Source of the DNA: Pseudogracilibacillus auburnensis
Lineage (GTDB): Bacteria; Bacillota; Bacilli; Bacillales; Amphibacillaceae
Reading direction: 5' to 3'
NCBI RefSeq assembly: GCF_003201975.1
Contig: NZ_QJJQ01000009.1
Span: 153,203-205,222, forward strand
DNA: 52,020 bases
The position numbers were made by a program, and so were the translations under genes. Positions 43,141 to 51,708 of this stretch are shown here, one piece after another. The notes below the pieces were generated by a model. That model did not search any database. It saw only the letters and a list, made by a program, of their open reading frames with translations, and was not told where the DNA came from. Each line of letters begins with the position of its first letter. Position 1 is the stretch's first letter.

Positions 43141-44223
43141 TTAATTAACATTTTGGTCCGCAAACCAAGTCTTTATTTCTGCTTCATGCTCTGCCGCCCA
43201 TTCAGCTGGAGGAAGTAAGAATGTACCATCTTGTCTACGCTCTTCACGCATTTTAGCTCCTTCACTAAGTGGAGTAAACAAACTTGAATTCTCACTTTCC
43301 ATTGAAGTTAAGAAGTTTTGCGTATCCGGTTCTAACATATACTCTACAAATGCCTTAGCAGCTTCTAAATTTTTCGAATCTTTATTTATTGCAACCACTC
43401 GTAAACTACCTGGAGCTCCTTCATCAGGCCAGATAACACCTACTGGCTCTCCATCAAGTTCAGCTTGATAAGCATTATGTTCTTGTAAAGCCGCAATATG
43501 AATTTCGCCATTAATTAACGCGCTTGTAACAGGACCATTTTTCGGATAGATGTAGAAACCATCTTCAAAACGTTTCGTGTAACGTTCTTTTCCTTCTTCG
43601 ACTCCCCATTGATGGAAAAAGGAAGATACTAAAGGATAAGCTGGTGCTGCAACAGCTGGATCAGCATGACCTACAGGACCGTCGTAAGCAAAAAATTCAT
43701 CCCATGTTTTCGGTGCTGTTTCCTCTGTTAAGATATCTGTATTATAAGCAATGACAGCTGACGCATGAAGGCCGATTGGTGTATACGCATTATCTTCTGG
43801 TACTAACGCCTTTCCTTCGTCATTCAGTAAATCAATATTCTCCGTTTCCCAGTCAGTAAGCAAAAATCCACGATCTGCTAAATTTCTAATTGATCCATGA
43901 CCATCCATCATAATGATATCCCACTGTGGATTCCCTTGTTCCGCTTCAATTTGAGCAAGTGCCTCTCCACCACCATAGTGAACACCTTCGATTTCGTACC
44001 CTGTATCTTCTTGGAATTTAGGAGTAATTTCTTCAATAAAATCATTTCCATAAAGTTTAATTGGTTCTCCGTTTCCTTTTTCATCTTCCACTTTTTCTTC
44101 ATTCGGTGTTTCTTCAACTTCTTCATCTGAAGCTGAGCTCTTTTCGCCTTCGTTTGCAGTACAAGCTGTAAGAAGGAGAAAAGAAAATAAACAGATAAAT
44201 AATACATTCTTACTTTTTAACAT
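43141..44223 (-). CDS. extracellular solute-binding lipoprotein (SBP_bac_6/8 class)
   Basis: 360 aa. The signal peptide ends SFLLLTAC (lipobox, Cys21), followed by a very acidic linker (Glu-rich, about residues 25-50). The body has the class features FIEEITPKFQEDTGYEIEGV, QIEAEQGNPQWDIIMMDGHG, and GEPVGVIWPDEGAPGSLRVV. GGAGGGAAAG precedes ATG 44223. It is the first gene of the operon with permease, ATPase and phosphatase. No FbpA-type tyrosine pair is seen. With the phosphatase in the operon, a phosphonate or phosphate ester is a better guess than iron; this is inference. Confidence 0.88.
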   Translation of the reverse strand: MLKSKNVLFICLFSFLLLTACTANEGEKSSASDEEVEETPNEEKVEDEKGNGEPIKLYGNDFIEEITPKFQEDTGYEIEGVHYGGGEALAQIEAEQGNPQWDIIMMDGHGSIRNLADRGFLLTDWETENIDLLNDEGKALVPEDNAYTPIGLHASAVIAYNTDILTEETAPKTWDEFFAYDGPVGHADPAVAAPAYPLVSSFFHQWGVEEGKERYTKRFEDGFYIYPKNGPVTSALINGEIHIAALQEHNAYQAELDGEPVGVIWPDEGAPGSLRVVAINKDSKNLEAAKAFVEYMLEPDTQNFLTSMESENSSLFTPLSEGAKMREERRQDGTFLLPPAEWAAEHEAEIKTWFADQNVN

Positions 44224-44323
44224 ATGTCTTTCCCTCCATTTTTTATGGTGAAATACTTACATAGTTAAATATAAAGAACGAATATTAATCCGCTGTAAAA
44301 AGGATGTAAACTTCATGTAAAAC

Positions 44324-44356
44324 AATATCTATGATCTATCAATTTACATAGATATT
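44324..44356. promoter_or_regulatory. perfect inverted repeat in the divergent LysR/importer gap, likely LysR operator
   Basis: AATATCTATG (44324-44333) and CATAGATATT (44347-44356) are exact inverted 10-base arms separated by 13 bases. It lies 44 bases before the LysR start and about 100 bases before the divergent binding-protein gene, the normal place for an LTTR regulatory site. Confidence 0.65.
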
Positions 44357-44399
44357 ATCTATAATCGGGATGGAACATAGTTGGATAGGAGGAAAAACA

Positions 44400-45284
44400 A
44401 TGAATTTACAGCAATTAAAAGTTTTTGTATACACCGTGAAATATAAAAAGTTATACCTAGTGGCGGAAAAATTAGGAATTCGTCAACCAACTGTAACTTT
44501 TCATTTAAACAAACTACAGGAAGAACTGGGGGTACCTTTATTTTTCACGAAGTCATATCATACAATCCAGTTGACTGAAGCGGGGAAGTCTCTTTATCAT
44601 TACGCCCAAAATATTACGTCCCAATCAGAGGAAATTGAAGATTTAATGCGAGAGTTTAAAGAATTGAAAGCTGGCCGTATTTCGATTGGAAGTACGCATA
44701 CACCCGCAACTTACATTATCATTCCTTATTTGTCTAAATTAAAAAAAGAATACAATGACATATCTATTGTTTTAGACGTGAATACGTCGTCCGTTATTAT
44801 CGAAAAGGTAAAACAGTTTCAATTAGATTTTGGTATCATGACGGAAGTGAATTTTAAAGATGAAGAATTGATCAGCAAACCTTTACAGAAAGATGATTTA
44901 GTCATTGTAATGCATCCTAATCACCCACTAAATAAAAAGCAAACACTGACACCGTCTGATTTATCTGGACAACCATTAGTGCATCATGAACCTGAATCAG
45001 TAAGTCGAAAATTATTTGACGAATGGGCCAAACAACATCATGTCTCCCTTAAAATTAAAATGGAAACGTCCGGATCAGAAGCAATGAAGGAAGCAGTAAA
45101 ACACGAAATGGGCTACGGAATCCTCTCTGAAAATATTATTAGTCGTGAAGTGAGAAATGGTGAGTTATGTATGCATCCAATACCTGAATGGAAATACAAA
45201 AGACAAATTTTCTTAATCAGAAGAAAAGATAAGTTAGTTAGTCCTGCCATGCAATTGTTTTTGGACCGGTTTAGGTTGGAGTGA
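44400..45284 (+). CDS. LysR-family transcriptional regulator
   Basis: 294 aa. Residues 1-60 form the winged HTH (MNLQQLKVFVYTVKYKKLYL, then AEKLGIRQPTVTFHLNKLQEELGVPLF); residues from about 90 form the periplasmic-binding-like effector domain (RISIGSTHTPATYIIIPYLS). TAGGAGG sits 7 bases before ATG 44400; the upstream in-frame ATG 44370 lacks a site. It is divergent from the importer at 43141-44223 and shares the palindrome at 44324, so it very likely regulates that operon in response to its substrate. Confidence 0.92.
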   Translation: MNLQQLKVFVYTVKYKKLYLVAEKLGIRQPTVTFHLNKLQEELGVPLFFTKSYHTIQLTEAGKSLYHYAQNITSQSEEIEDLMREFKELKAGRISIGSTHTPATYIIIPYLSKLKKEYNDISIVLDVNTSSVIIEKVKQFQLDFGIMTEVNFKDEELISKPLQKDDLVIVMHPNHPLNKKQTLTPSDLSGQPLVHHEPESVSRKLFDEWAKQHHVSLKIKMETSGSEAMKEAVKHEMGYGILSENIISREVRNGELCMHPIPEWKYKRQIFLIRRKDKLVSPAMQLFLDRFRLE

Positions 45285-45395
45285 GTATTAATGGAACGGG
45301 GAACTGTGTAGATATTTTGAAGTTTTTTGCACTATAGTTTTCTGAAGTGGAGAAGAATTTAGATGGTGCATCGGGTACTCTTGTAGCACGGAACA

Positions 45396-45508
45396 AAGTG
45401 CGGAAACTTTCGAACAAGTGCGGAAAAACTCAGCCATAGTGCGGGAATTCCCGTAAAAGTGCTGAAAAATCTGAGTAAGTGCGGAAATATTGGAGTGAAG
45501 TGCGGAAA
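45396..45508. repeat. degenerate tandem repeat, AAGTGCGGAAA core, 20-21 bp period
   Basis: AAGTGCGG or close variants begin at 45396, 45416, 45437, 45457, 45477 and 45498, so spacings are 20, 21, 20, 20 and 21. The core is conserved (most units continue GAAA) while the remaining 9-10 bases vary. It fills part of the 414-base gap between the LysR gene and the DUF4176-like gene. The rest of the gap to 45698 is AT-rich and gives no other clear feature. Confidence 0.8.
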
Positions 45509-45698
45509 AAACTCCGGTTAAAGGCTGGAATTTCTTTGCTTTGTACATTTGTTTCTAACTTCATACAATCTATACGATAGAAGTGAACTTCATTTCAGTA
45601 GACGCTAAAGTTCCGCATAAAGTAATGGGTCTAAATATGCTTTTCACTTCTTCAAAATATTGGTAAAATTTTAACGAAATATATTTTAGATTAGGAAA

Positions 45699-46016
45699 AT
45701 GTTAAAGGGGGTTACTTGGATATTATTTGAAAAGCATTATGTACCTGTTGGAAGTGTTGTCGGTTTAAAAAATGATTCTAGAAGACTACTTATTATTGGT
45801 CGCCAATTATATTCAGAGACCAACCATGTAATAAGAGATTACGCAGCGTTGGAATATCCAAATGGATTTGTCAGTTCAAAGGAAAAGTTTATTCTTTTTG
45901 ATCGTACAGATATTGAAATTATCTATCATTACGGTTATGTAGATGAAAAAGAGGTGGAACTAGACAGATTATTATATGAAGCGGAATATAAAGGAGAGGA
46001 AGAAGAGGAGAAATGA
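45699..46016 (+). CDS. DUF4176-like small protein, type VII secretion associated
   Basis: 105 aa. The core YVPVGSVVGLKNDSRRLLII, then DYAALEYPNGFVSSKEKFILF and DIEIIYHYGYVDEKEV, matches DUF4176 proteins (..LPIGSVVLLKGG.K.LMIIGR.., ..YPEGF......FN..DI..V...GY.D.EE). Such proteins are commonly encoded next to LXG toxins of the type VII system, where they are thought to act as partners or chaperones. ATG 45699 has only AGGAAA very close upstream, while the stronger AAAGGGGG (45704-45711) lies 8 bases before an in-frame ATA (45720), so the start is uncertain. It overlaps the next gene as ATGA. Confidence 0.75.
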   Translation: MLKGVTWILFEKHYVPVGSVVGLKNDSRRLLIIGRQLYSETNHVIRDYAALEYPNGFVSSKEKFILFDRTDIEIIYHYGYVDEKEVELDRLLYEAEYKGEEEEEK

Positions 46017-46675
46017 TTGTTTCAAGTGGAGGCGGAGGTAGTGGCAGTTACTTACGATTTACTAAAAGCTTACCTGATAGTATTGGAAAGACGATAAGTG
46101 AATTAGAGGAAATATTCCATCAAGTTTTCAGGCAAATAAAGTATTTTCAAAAAGGGTTAGATCATCAGCGTGGTAAAGCAGCATCTTCATTAAGAGGAAG
46201 TATAAATATTCATCTAGAGTTAATGGGGAAAAGTGCTCCAATTTTATTGAATTTTGCTGATGTTATGAAAAGTTTTATGTTGATGATTATGACGACTGAT
46301 GATGATGGGGCTGGTTTTATAACACCTAATGGGCGAGCAGAGTGGCAATATTCGTTATCATCGGAACGAATTGAAAAGGAAATTAAATTAGAGGCAAATA
46401 CGATGAGCGAAGCAGCATTTTCTTTGAAAACAAACGTCTCAAATATGGATGAATTATTTTCATCTTTTGACTCGATGATCAACGAAGTAATCTCTGGAAC
46501 AAATCTACCTTGGGATGATTTTACAAGTGTTTGGGCTGAAGCACTGGGTAGAGTGGGGTCTATTGTAGAAGAGACGAAAAGTCATATCGAAAAACTACTA
46601 AAAGAAGTTGAAGTTTTCGTTCAAGAAATAGTACGTCTTGATCATATGGCGAGCCAATTAAAAATAGCCATTTAG
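46013..46675 (+). CDS. stand-alone LXG-like helical protein, no toxin domain
   Basis: 220 aa, nearly all helical after a Gly/Ser-rich first ten residues. The order of features resembles the LXG/WXG superfamily N-terminal domain: SLPDSIGKTISELEEIFHQV, then a RGKAASSLRGSINIHLELM helix, a hydrophobic block ILLNFADVMKSFMLMI, a DDDGAGFI loop, an E.IEKEIKLEANTMSEA helix, and a final long helix to the end. Full LXG effectors carry a toxin domain after about 220 residues; here the protein stops. The hydrolase with its own helical N-terminus follows after 13 bases. It may be a secretion partner of that protein. The family assignment is by pattern and needs a profile search. Confidence 0.6.
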   Translation: MIVSSGGGGSGSYLRFTKSLPDSIGKTISELEEIFHQVFRQIKYFQKGLDHQRGKAASSLRGSINIHLELMGKSAPILLNFADVMKSFMLMIMTTDDDGAGFITPNGRAEWQYSLSSERIEKEIKLEANTMSEAAFSLKTNVSNMDELFSSFDSMINEVISGTNLPWDDFTSVWAEALGRVGSIVEETKSHIEKLLKEVEVFVQEIVRLDHMASQLKIAI

Positions 46676-46688
46676 GGAGGGGAAATGG

Positions 46689-48125
46689 ATGTACCAGCGA
46701 AATCCGATTATTGATCAAATATTAAATATTCATAAGGTGCAAGCGGAGGGTATCGTTCGTTCTACTTCTTCTAAGTTAGTAAAAAAAGCTTTTACCTCTT
46801 CATGGAGTAACTTAAATAATGGAAGTTTTCAGGCCTCAATATCTGGCCAAACGATTATGTTTAATCCTAGTGATATGGAGGGAATGATAAATAAATGGAT
46901 ACATGATTTTGAAATATGTTTGGAGGCCGAAGAGGCAAAGTTCAAGCGAATAGAAGATCCTACATTTAGTGATAAAATGGATATTATTCATTTGAAAACA
47001 GATATTGAACAATATGTTCTTTATGAATATAGGGATTTGAAGCGCAAAATAGGGATAATCGATACCAAATTTGCTAATGCTGCTCGTGCATATCGCTCCC
47101 CGTTACATCAAGCATTAAATGATATCAACCAATTATATAATGATATGAACAATATTGACGGAGATTTTACGGGGTTTGAGAATGTGTCTGTATATGTGCA
47201 TGGGATAGAGGATACGGGGAAGAAGTTTTTTGAAAGTGCGGTTGAAGCTGCGGAAGATGGAGATGTCATTGCCTATGAAGATAGGCATGGTAATATAGAA
47301 TATTATGTAGTTTCCGTCGACAAAGGAATAAAGGATGTAAATGAAGAGCCATTAACATTTGAGAGATTAAAACAAACTGATCAATATAATGATAAAAACG
47401 GTCGTCTTCACATAGTCTATGAAACAGAATACAAAAATGAACATCGCCAAAAGACAAGCGATGACTTGACTGAAAAACTAATTGAAATGGGACTTTTAAA
47501 TGACGAAACAAAGATTGACCTGTTTGCACATAGCTATGGAGGGAGAAGATCCTTACAATTTGCGATGGACTATCCTGATCATGTCAGAAGTATAACGACA
47601 ATTGGTACTCCGTACGATAAAAATATACTTAGCAGAACGGCAAATACATTTCCAGGAATTGCAAAAGATTTTTTCAATAAAAACCCTACCGAATACAGTA
47701 ATTATTTAGATTTTAATTCAAAAAATCAAAGAACGGACGATGGAATCCTTCACAGCAATGTCTATACGGACATGAAAAGCGAAGCAATGCTTGAGGATAT
47801 TGAGCACTTAAAGGTAGCAAATCCCGAGGCTTATCAAAAGCTAGAAGAGATGGAAATTACGGCAGCTGCTGGACGAGATACAACTACGTATAAGTCTTAT
47901 AACGAGTTTAAAGGTGAAGTAGAAGAATTTGTTGTTCCTGATACTCACGATGGGGCAGTATCTGTAAAAAGCCAATATGGAGAATCATTAGGTGAATTAA
48001 TAGATAATCGACCTTCTTATGATGTAAAAGGGGAAGGTATTTCTAATCCAGCCCATTCTCATGAAATAACTGATGAAGGTTTTATTCATTTAATCAGACA
48101 GGTAAACAGTGATCATAAAGAGTAG
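46689..48125 (+). CDS. alpha/beta-hydrolase (lipase-like) candidate type VII effector
   Basis: 478 aa. Residues 1-155 are helical and uncharacterised. From about 165 an alpha/beta-hydrolase core is seen: VYVHGIEDTGKKF (oxyanion HG), DVIAYEDRHG, nucleophile elbow LFAHSYGG with Ser282, SITTIGTPYD; candidate acid is Asp418 or Asp421 (PDTHDGAVS) and candidate base His456 or His458 (NPAHSHEI). The elbow is AHSYG instead of GxSxG, acceptable for lipases. There is no signal peptide, so export would need the type VII route. GAGGGG before ATG 46689 is good. It lies between the LXG-like gene and a lipoprotein gene, the layout of an effector with surface-located immunity. Activity is inferred. Confidence 0.75.
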   Translation: MYQRNPIIDQILNIHKVQAEGIVRSTSSKLVKKAFTSSWSNLNNGSFQASISGQTIMFNPSDMEGMINKWIHDFEICLEAEEAKFKRIEDPTFSDKMDIIHLKTDIEQYVLYEYRDLKRKIGIIDTKFANAARAYRSPLHQALNDINQLYNDMNNIDGDFTGFENVSVYVHGIEDTGKKFFESAVEAAEDGDVIAYEDRHGNIEYYVVSVDKGIKDVNEEPLTFERLKQTDQYNDKNGRLHIVYETEYKNEHRQKTSDDLTEKLIEMGLLNDETKIDLFAHSYGGRRSLQFAMDYPDHVRSITTIGTPYDKNILSRTANTFPGIAKDFFNKNPTEYSNYLDFNSKNQRTDDGILHSNVYTDMKSEAMLEDIEHLKVANPEAYQKLEEMEITAAAGRDTTTYKSYNEFKGEVEEFVVPDTHDGAVSVKSQYGESLGELIDNRPSYDVKGEGISNPAHSHEITDEGFIHLIRQVNSDHKE

Positions 48126-48136
48126 GAGTGATTGTA

Positions 48137-49288
48137 TTGATTAAGAAAGCCTTAAACATATGTATATTATTTATTTGTACGCTCTTACTTTTTGCATGTG
48201 AAGGCAATAAAGATAAGGAGACATCCGAATTGGTCTATAAAACTGAATTTCCTACAGATTCACCAGGATTAGAAGAATTTATAAAAAATTATATAACATC
48301 AGATTTAGCATACCATTTAGTTACAGAGGATCATATAAATGTGTATGCGGAGAAAAATCTTGGGAGTCAACAAAAGACAATTGAATATGTTCAGTTCAGT
48401 GACGAACAATTAACACAATTTTATGATCGTTTATTTGAATCTGAAAATACGAAGACAGATTTTACCAATTTAAGAAAATCGAACGAATCTTTATTCCAAC
48501 CTGTTGATGATAAAGAGGTATATCATTTACCGGAGATCACTTTGGAAAAAGGAAATGTATTCAATATTAAAACATCAATAAATGAAAAGCGATTTAAGCT
48601 ATCAGATATTTTAAATGAGTATGAAGTTCATGAAAATGACAAAATTATGTTTAATGTTGTCGCGGTGGATGAAGATAATTTCCAAATCGATGTACAAGTA
48701 AAACGGAAGGAAGATTCTTCTAAAAGCGATATGTCTATTTTTATGACACAAGATTTGCAAAATACGTTTGTATCAGAGACGTATACAGATGAATTTCCTA
48801 AAAATATTGTCAAAGGTAATTTAAAGTTATACGAGAATTTATTTGTAAAGTTAGACTCTGAAGGTAGATATATGAAAGCAGCTAATAGTTTTGGAATTGC
48901 AGATACAGTGGAAAATGAATTGAAGGCGATAAGTGAATCGGATTATCTAAGTAAAGATAACCAATATGTGTATTTGGATGGAAATGAAAATCCGTTAGCA
49001 GAAGATAAACAACGTATCCAAAAAATTGAAGATTACTTAGCTGAAAATGATGAATATATCGTAGAATTTGATTTAAATTTCAAGCAAATTGCAGATGTAT
49101 TAGATTTGAATTCTGTCAATGATGTTTCAATTGGAAAGGTTAACTATTTTAATGAAGATATTATTGTATTATTTTTAGAATTTAAAGCTGCAATTACAGG
49201 TACAGCTGGTTCAACTAATGTCATTGTAGATTTTCAAGAGAATAGGGAGAATCCGACGTTTTATTTGGTGGATTTGGGGTTGCATTAG
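48137..49288 (+). CDS. lipoprotein of unknown family, candidate immunity protein
   Basis: 383 aa from TTG 48137, with AGGAGTG 6 bases upstream; an in-frame GTG at 48128 overlaps the ribosome site. The signal peptide (NICILFICTLLLFAC) ends in lipobox Cys21, so the protein is anchored on the outer face of the membrane. The mature part is highly charged, with two similarly built halves as far as the eye can judge, no cysteines and no known domain. It starts 11 bases after the hydrolase stop. In Staphylococcus aureus a T7-secreted lipase (TslA) has a lipoprotein antagonist encoded next to it; by analogy this protein may neutralise the hydrolase. No sequence similarity to that protein is claimed. 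Confidence 0.75.
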   Translation: MIKKALNICILFICTLLLFACEGNKDKETSELVYKTEFPTDSPGLEEFIKNYITSDLAYHLVTEDHINVYAEKNLGSQQKTIEYVQFSDEQLTQFYDRLFESENTKTDFTNLRKSNESLFQPVDDKEVYHLPEITLEKGNVFNIKTSINEKRFKLSDILNEYEVHENDKIMFNVVAVDEDNFQIDVQVKRKEDSSKSDMSIFMTQDLQNTFVSETYTDEFPKNIVKGNLKLYENLFVKLDSEGRYMKAANSFGIADTVENELKAISESDYLSKDNQYVYLDGNENPLAEDKQRIQKIEDYLAENDEYIVEFDLNFKQIADVLDLNSVNDVSIGKVNYFNEDIIVLFLEFKAAITGTAGSTNVIVDFQENRENPTFYLVDLGLH

Positions 49289-49291
49289 TGT

Positions 49292-49495
49292 TTGGTAAGT
49301 GGAAGAGAACGTTGTGGTAAGAAAAAATACACACCTGTTACATGTAATTCAATTGACCAAAAGAGATTAAAACCGTATTATCCAATAGTAAAAAAGATAA
49401 ATGAATCATTAAGCATTATAGATTATAAGGTCATCGATACGAAGACTCACGGAGTATTTAAAGTGGAAAATCAACATTTTTTAAGAAAGGCTTAA
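49292..49495 (+). CDS. short unknown ORF, possibly a gene fragment
   Basis: A 67-codon frame from TTG 49292 without a clear ribosome site, ending IDYKVIDTKTHGVFKVENQHFL. It begins 4 bases after the lipoprotein stop. The composition is Lys-rich and no family is recognised. A second frame with ATG 49501 (36 codons) follows. These could be remains of a gene truncated at its 5' end. Confidence 0.3.
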   Translation: MVSGRERCGKKKYTPVTCNSIDQKRLKPYYPIVKKINESLSIIDYKVIDTKTHGVFKVENQHFLRKA

Positions 49496-49556
49496 TAAGG
49501 ATGATATTATTATTAGGTAGCGGAACAAAGATGATTTTCAGTAAAAATAAAATAAC

Positions 49557-49596
49557 AAAACTACCTGTAAGTATATATGTACCTAAAGGCAGTTTT
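49557..49596. terminator. bidirectional terminator between the secretion module and minus-strand genes
   Basis: AAAACTACCT and AGGCAGTTTT form a stem (one mismatch) with a 20-base loop, flanked by A and T tracts. It lies 12 bases from the end of the minus-strand gene at 49608. Confidence 0.6.
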
Positions 49597-49607
49597 GAAA
49601 AGTATTG

Positions 49608-50189
49608 TTAGCTTATTTTCATTCTATTTCTATCAGCCCAAAACTTACCCATATGTTCCTCCGACTCCCCCGTATTGGCATTGATGATGAAGTTTTTATT
49701 AAATATGGTACTTTTTACAGTTGTCTTCCATAAAGGTAGGTAGTGTAAAGAAAGGTCTACCAACTGATGATCGGGTTTCTTCAGCACATACGAACGATTA
49801 ATTTGTTTTTCTTGAACATCTATAATATATTTTTTTGCTTCTTCTTCGAAAATATCAGCTTCTATTAATTGATTGGAAGTCACTTTTAAAGTTGATGTTT
49901 CAGGAACGGTTGAAAGCATTCCTCGATAACCAGATAGAGCATCGACAAATACCATTTTAGGAATTTTTTTTGGTGGAAAGGGATGACGTCCTGCAAGCAC
50001 GAGTGTTTTTGCAATCCATAAAGGATGATAAACAAGTTCTTTATTTGTCATATGTTTTTTCAAAAAAGGACGATTCACGTTCTTTCTCAGCTTTTCCGAC
50101 CATTTTAATGCCTTATACATATATGAATGGAGATTGTCTTCTAAAATAAGTTGATTATTACCAAGCAAAATGATTTCTTCACTTTTCAT
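49608..50189 (-). CDS. unknown cytoplasmic protein, 193 aa
   Basis: No family recognised. The sequence is Lys-rich and soluble, with no signal or membrane segment. Recognisable features are KMVFVDALSGYRGMLSTVPET, a strand-rich second half, and a C-terminal NANTGESEEHMGKFW. GGATGAGAAAAAATG gives a reasonable ribosome site. It begins 16 bases after the symporter stop on the same strand, so it is cotranscribed with it. A role linked to the symporter is possible but not shown. Confidence 0.6.
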   Translation of the reverse strand: MKSEEIILLGNNQLILEDNLHSYMYKALKWSEKLRKNVNRPFLKKHMTNKELVYHPLWIAKTLVLAGRHPFPPKKIPKMVFVDALSGYRGMLSTVPETSTLKVTSNQLIEADIFEEEAKKYIIDVQEKQINRSYVLKKPDHQLVDLSLHYLPLWKTTVKSTIFNKNFIINANTGESEEHMGKFWADRNRMKIS

Positions 50190-50205
50190 TTTTTCTCATC
50201 CTTTG

Positions 50206-51666
50206 TTAACTAACTTTTTCATCAAAATTTACAGGTGCATCTGTATGATAACGATCAACACGTGCTTGGATTTCTTCTGAAGGCGGATTTGTTAATAAGC
50301 TGACTACAATCGTTAAAATAAGTGAAACTGGTGCTGCAATGATTGGTTCGGATACGAGAGCAAAAGGTTTTGTAATAACGAGTACTAGGAATGTGAGTGA
50401 TCCCCCAATCATTCCAGCCAATGCTCCTGGGGTGTTTGCTCGTTTCCACCAAATGCCGAGGACAAGCGGGAACCCGAAAGCGGACAATAGGCCTCCCCCA
50501 ACCCACCCTACCATAATGGCAATTAGTCCAGGAGGGTTAATGGCAATGACGATTCCAATCATACTAGCGATAATCATAATGAAAAATCCTAATCGCGTCA
50601 CTGTTTTTTCTGAAGCATCCTTTTTAAAATACTCTTTATAAATGTCTCTGGCAACACCAGCGGAAATTGCGAGTAACATCGCATCAGCCGATGACATAAT
50701 TGCAGCTAATAGACCGGCAAACATAATTCCTGCTAAAAACGGATTCATAAAATGTTCAATGACAGAAATAAAAATCATATCGCGGTTACCGAGAGTCTCA
50801 GCGACACCTAAACTAGCACCGGCGGAGGCAATAATGATTCCGAAAATAAAAACAAAAATGTATAATAAACAAGAGCCGACTGCTGTACGTCTAGCTGTGC
50901 GAGCATCTCTAGAAGCGAAATTCCTCATCACAGCGGAAGGGGAAACAATCCCAAACCAGAGAAATGCTAAAAATAATCCAAAGTAAGACATCCATGGTTG
51001 TGTAATGTCTCCAAAATGTGGAGTCACCTCCAGTGCAGATTGAATTAAGGGAGTGAATCCATTAAATTCTGTCAGGATAATAACTGATAAAACGAGCATA
51101 CCTATTAAAATGACCGCTCCTTGAATTAAATCAGTATACGTGATCGCCCACATTCCCCCTAGGGCTGCATAAATAGTGAAACCAATTCCCAATACGACAA
51201 CTGCTGCCTTATAGTCAATGCCAAGTACATAAGAACCAATAAGTCCGGAAGCAGTTAATTGTGGAACCATATAGAAAGTCATTCCAATGACGACGATAAA
51301 TACAGCAATAATCTGCACACTATTACCGTATCGTTGTTTGAAAAACTCAGGCATCGTACTAACGCCTGAACGACGAATTTGTCCGGATACGAGGAATAAT
51401 GTGAACGGTAAAATTGCGACAGCACCAAAACCATATGCGAAAAGAAATGGTAATCCTAATGCAACCCCTGAACCAACTGCACCCATTAATGAACTTGAAC
51501 TTGCTAAAGCGGCGAATAACGCGAACGCACCAACAAATGTATTGATGGTTCTTCCGGCTGTCCAATAATCACTTTCTGAAGAATGGGCCCGCTTAGCAAA
51601 GTAGATGCCTATGAGAATCATAAAGAAAACATACAAACCGACAATTATCGTTTCCATTACTTGCAT
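50206..51666 (-). CDS. sodium:solute symporter (SSS family)
   Basis: 486 aa with about thirteen membrane helices. Family features are the N-terminal SESDYWTAGRTINTFVGAFALFA, GAVGSGVALGLPFLFAYGFG, the STMPEFFKQRYG block and the sodium-site region GLLAAIMSSADAMLLAISAGVARDIYKEYF. GGAGGGAATTGAATC precedes ATG 51666. Relatives carry acetate, pantothenate, proline or other solutes with sodium; the sequence does not decide. A small hydrophobic protein is encoded just upstream, as is common for this subfamily. Confidence 0.92.
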   Translation of the reverse strand: MQVMETIIVGLYVFFMILIGIYFAKRAHSSESDYWTAGRTINTFVGAFALFAALASSSSLMGAVGSGVALGLPFLFAYGFGAVAILPFTLFLVSGQIRRSGVSTMPEFFKQRYGNSVQIIAVFIVVIGMTFYMVPQLTASGLIGSYVLGIDYKAAVVVLGIGFTIYAALGGMWAITYTDLIQGAVILIGMLVLSVIILTEFNGFTPLIQSALEVTPHFGDITQPWMSYFGLFLAFLWFGIVSPSAVMRNFASRDARTARRTAVGSCLLYIFVFIFGIIIASAGASLGVAETLGNRDMIFISVIEHFMNPFLAGIMFAGLLAAIMSSADAMLLAISAGVARDIYKEYFKKDASEKTVTRLGFFIMIIASMIGIVIAINPPGLIAIMVGWVGGGLLSAFGFPLVLGIWWKRANTPGALAGMIGGSLTFLVLVITKPFALVSEPIIAAPVSLILTIVVSLLTNPPSEEIQARVDRYHTDAPVNFDEKVS

Positions 51667-51708
51667 GATTCAATTCCCTCCTTATCATTAAATGTGAAAC
51701 GTAATTTC

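Noticed and set aside
45396-45508. Possible CRISPR array (regular AAGTGCGG repeats)
   Set aside because: Period of 20-21 bases leaves only about 10 bases between cores, repeats are degenerate, and no cas genes are present.
45288-45548. 86-codon minus-strand frame over the AAGTGCGG repeats
   Set aside because: The peptide is only the translated repeat; no ribosome site.
45720-45722. AUA start for the DUF4176-like gene, as a third AUN start
   Set aside because: An in-frame ATG exists at 45699, so the unusual start is not required, although its ribosome site is weaker.
45699-49288. Complete type VII secretion locus
   Set aside because: No EssC/YukB ATPase, EsxA/WXG100 or membrane components are encoded in the window; only effector-type genes are seen.
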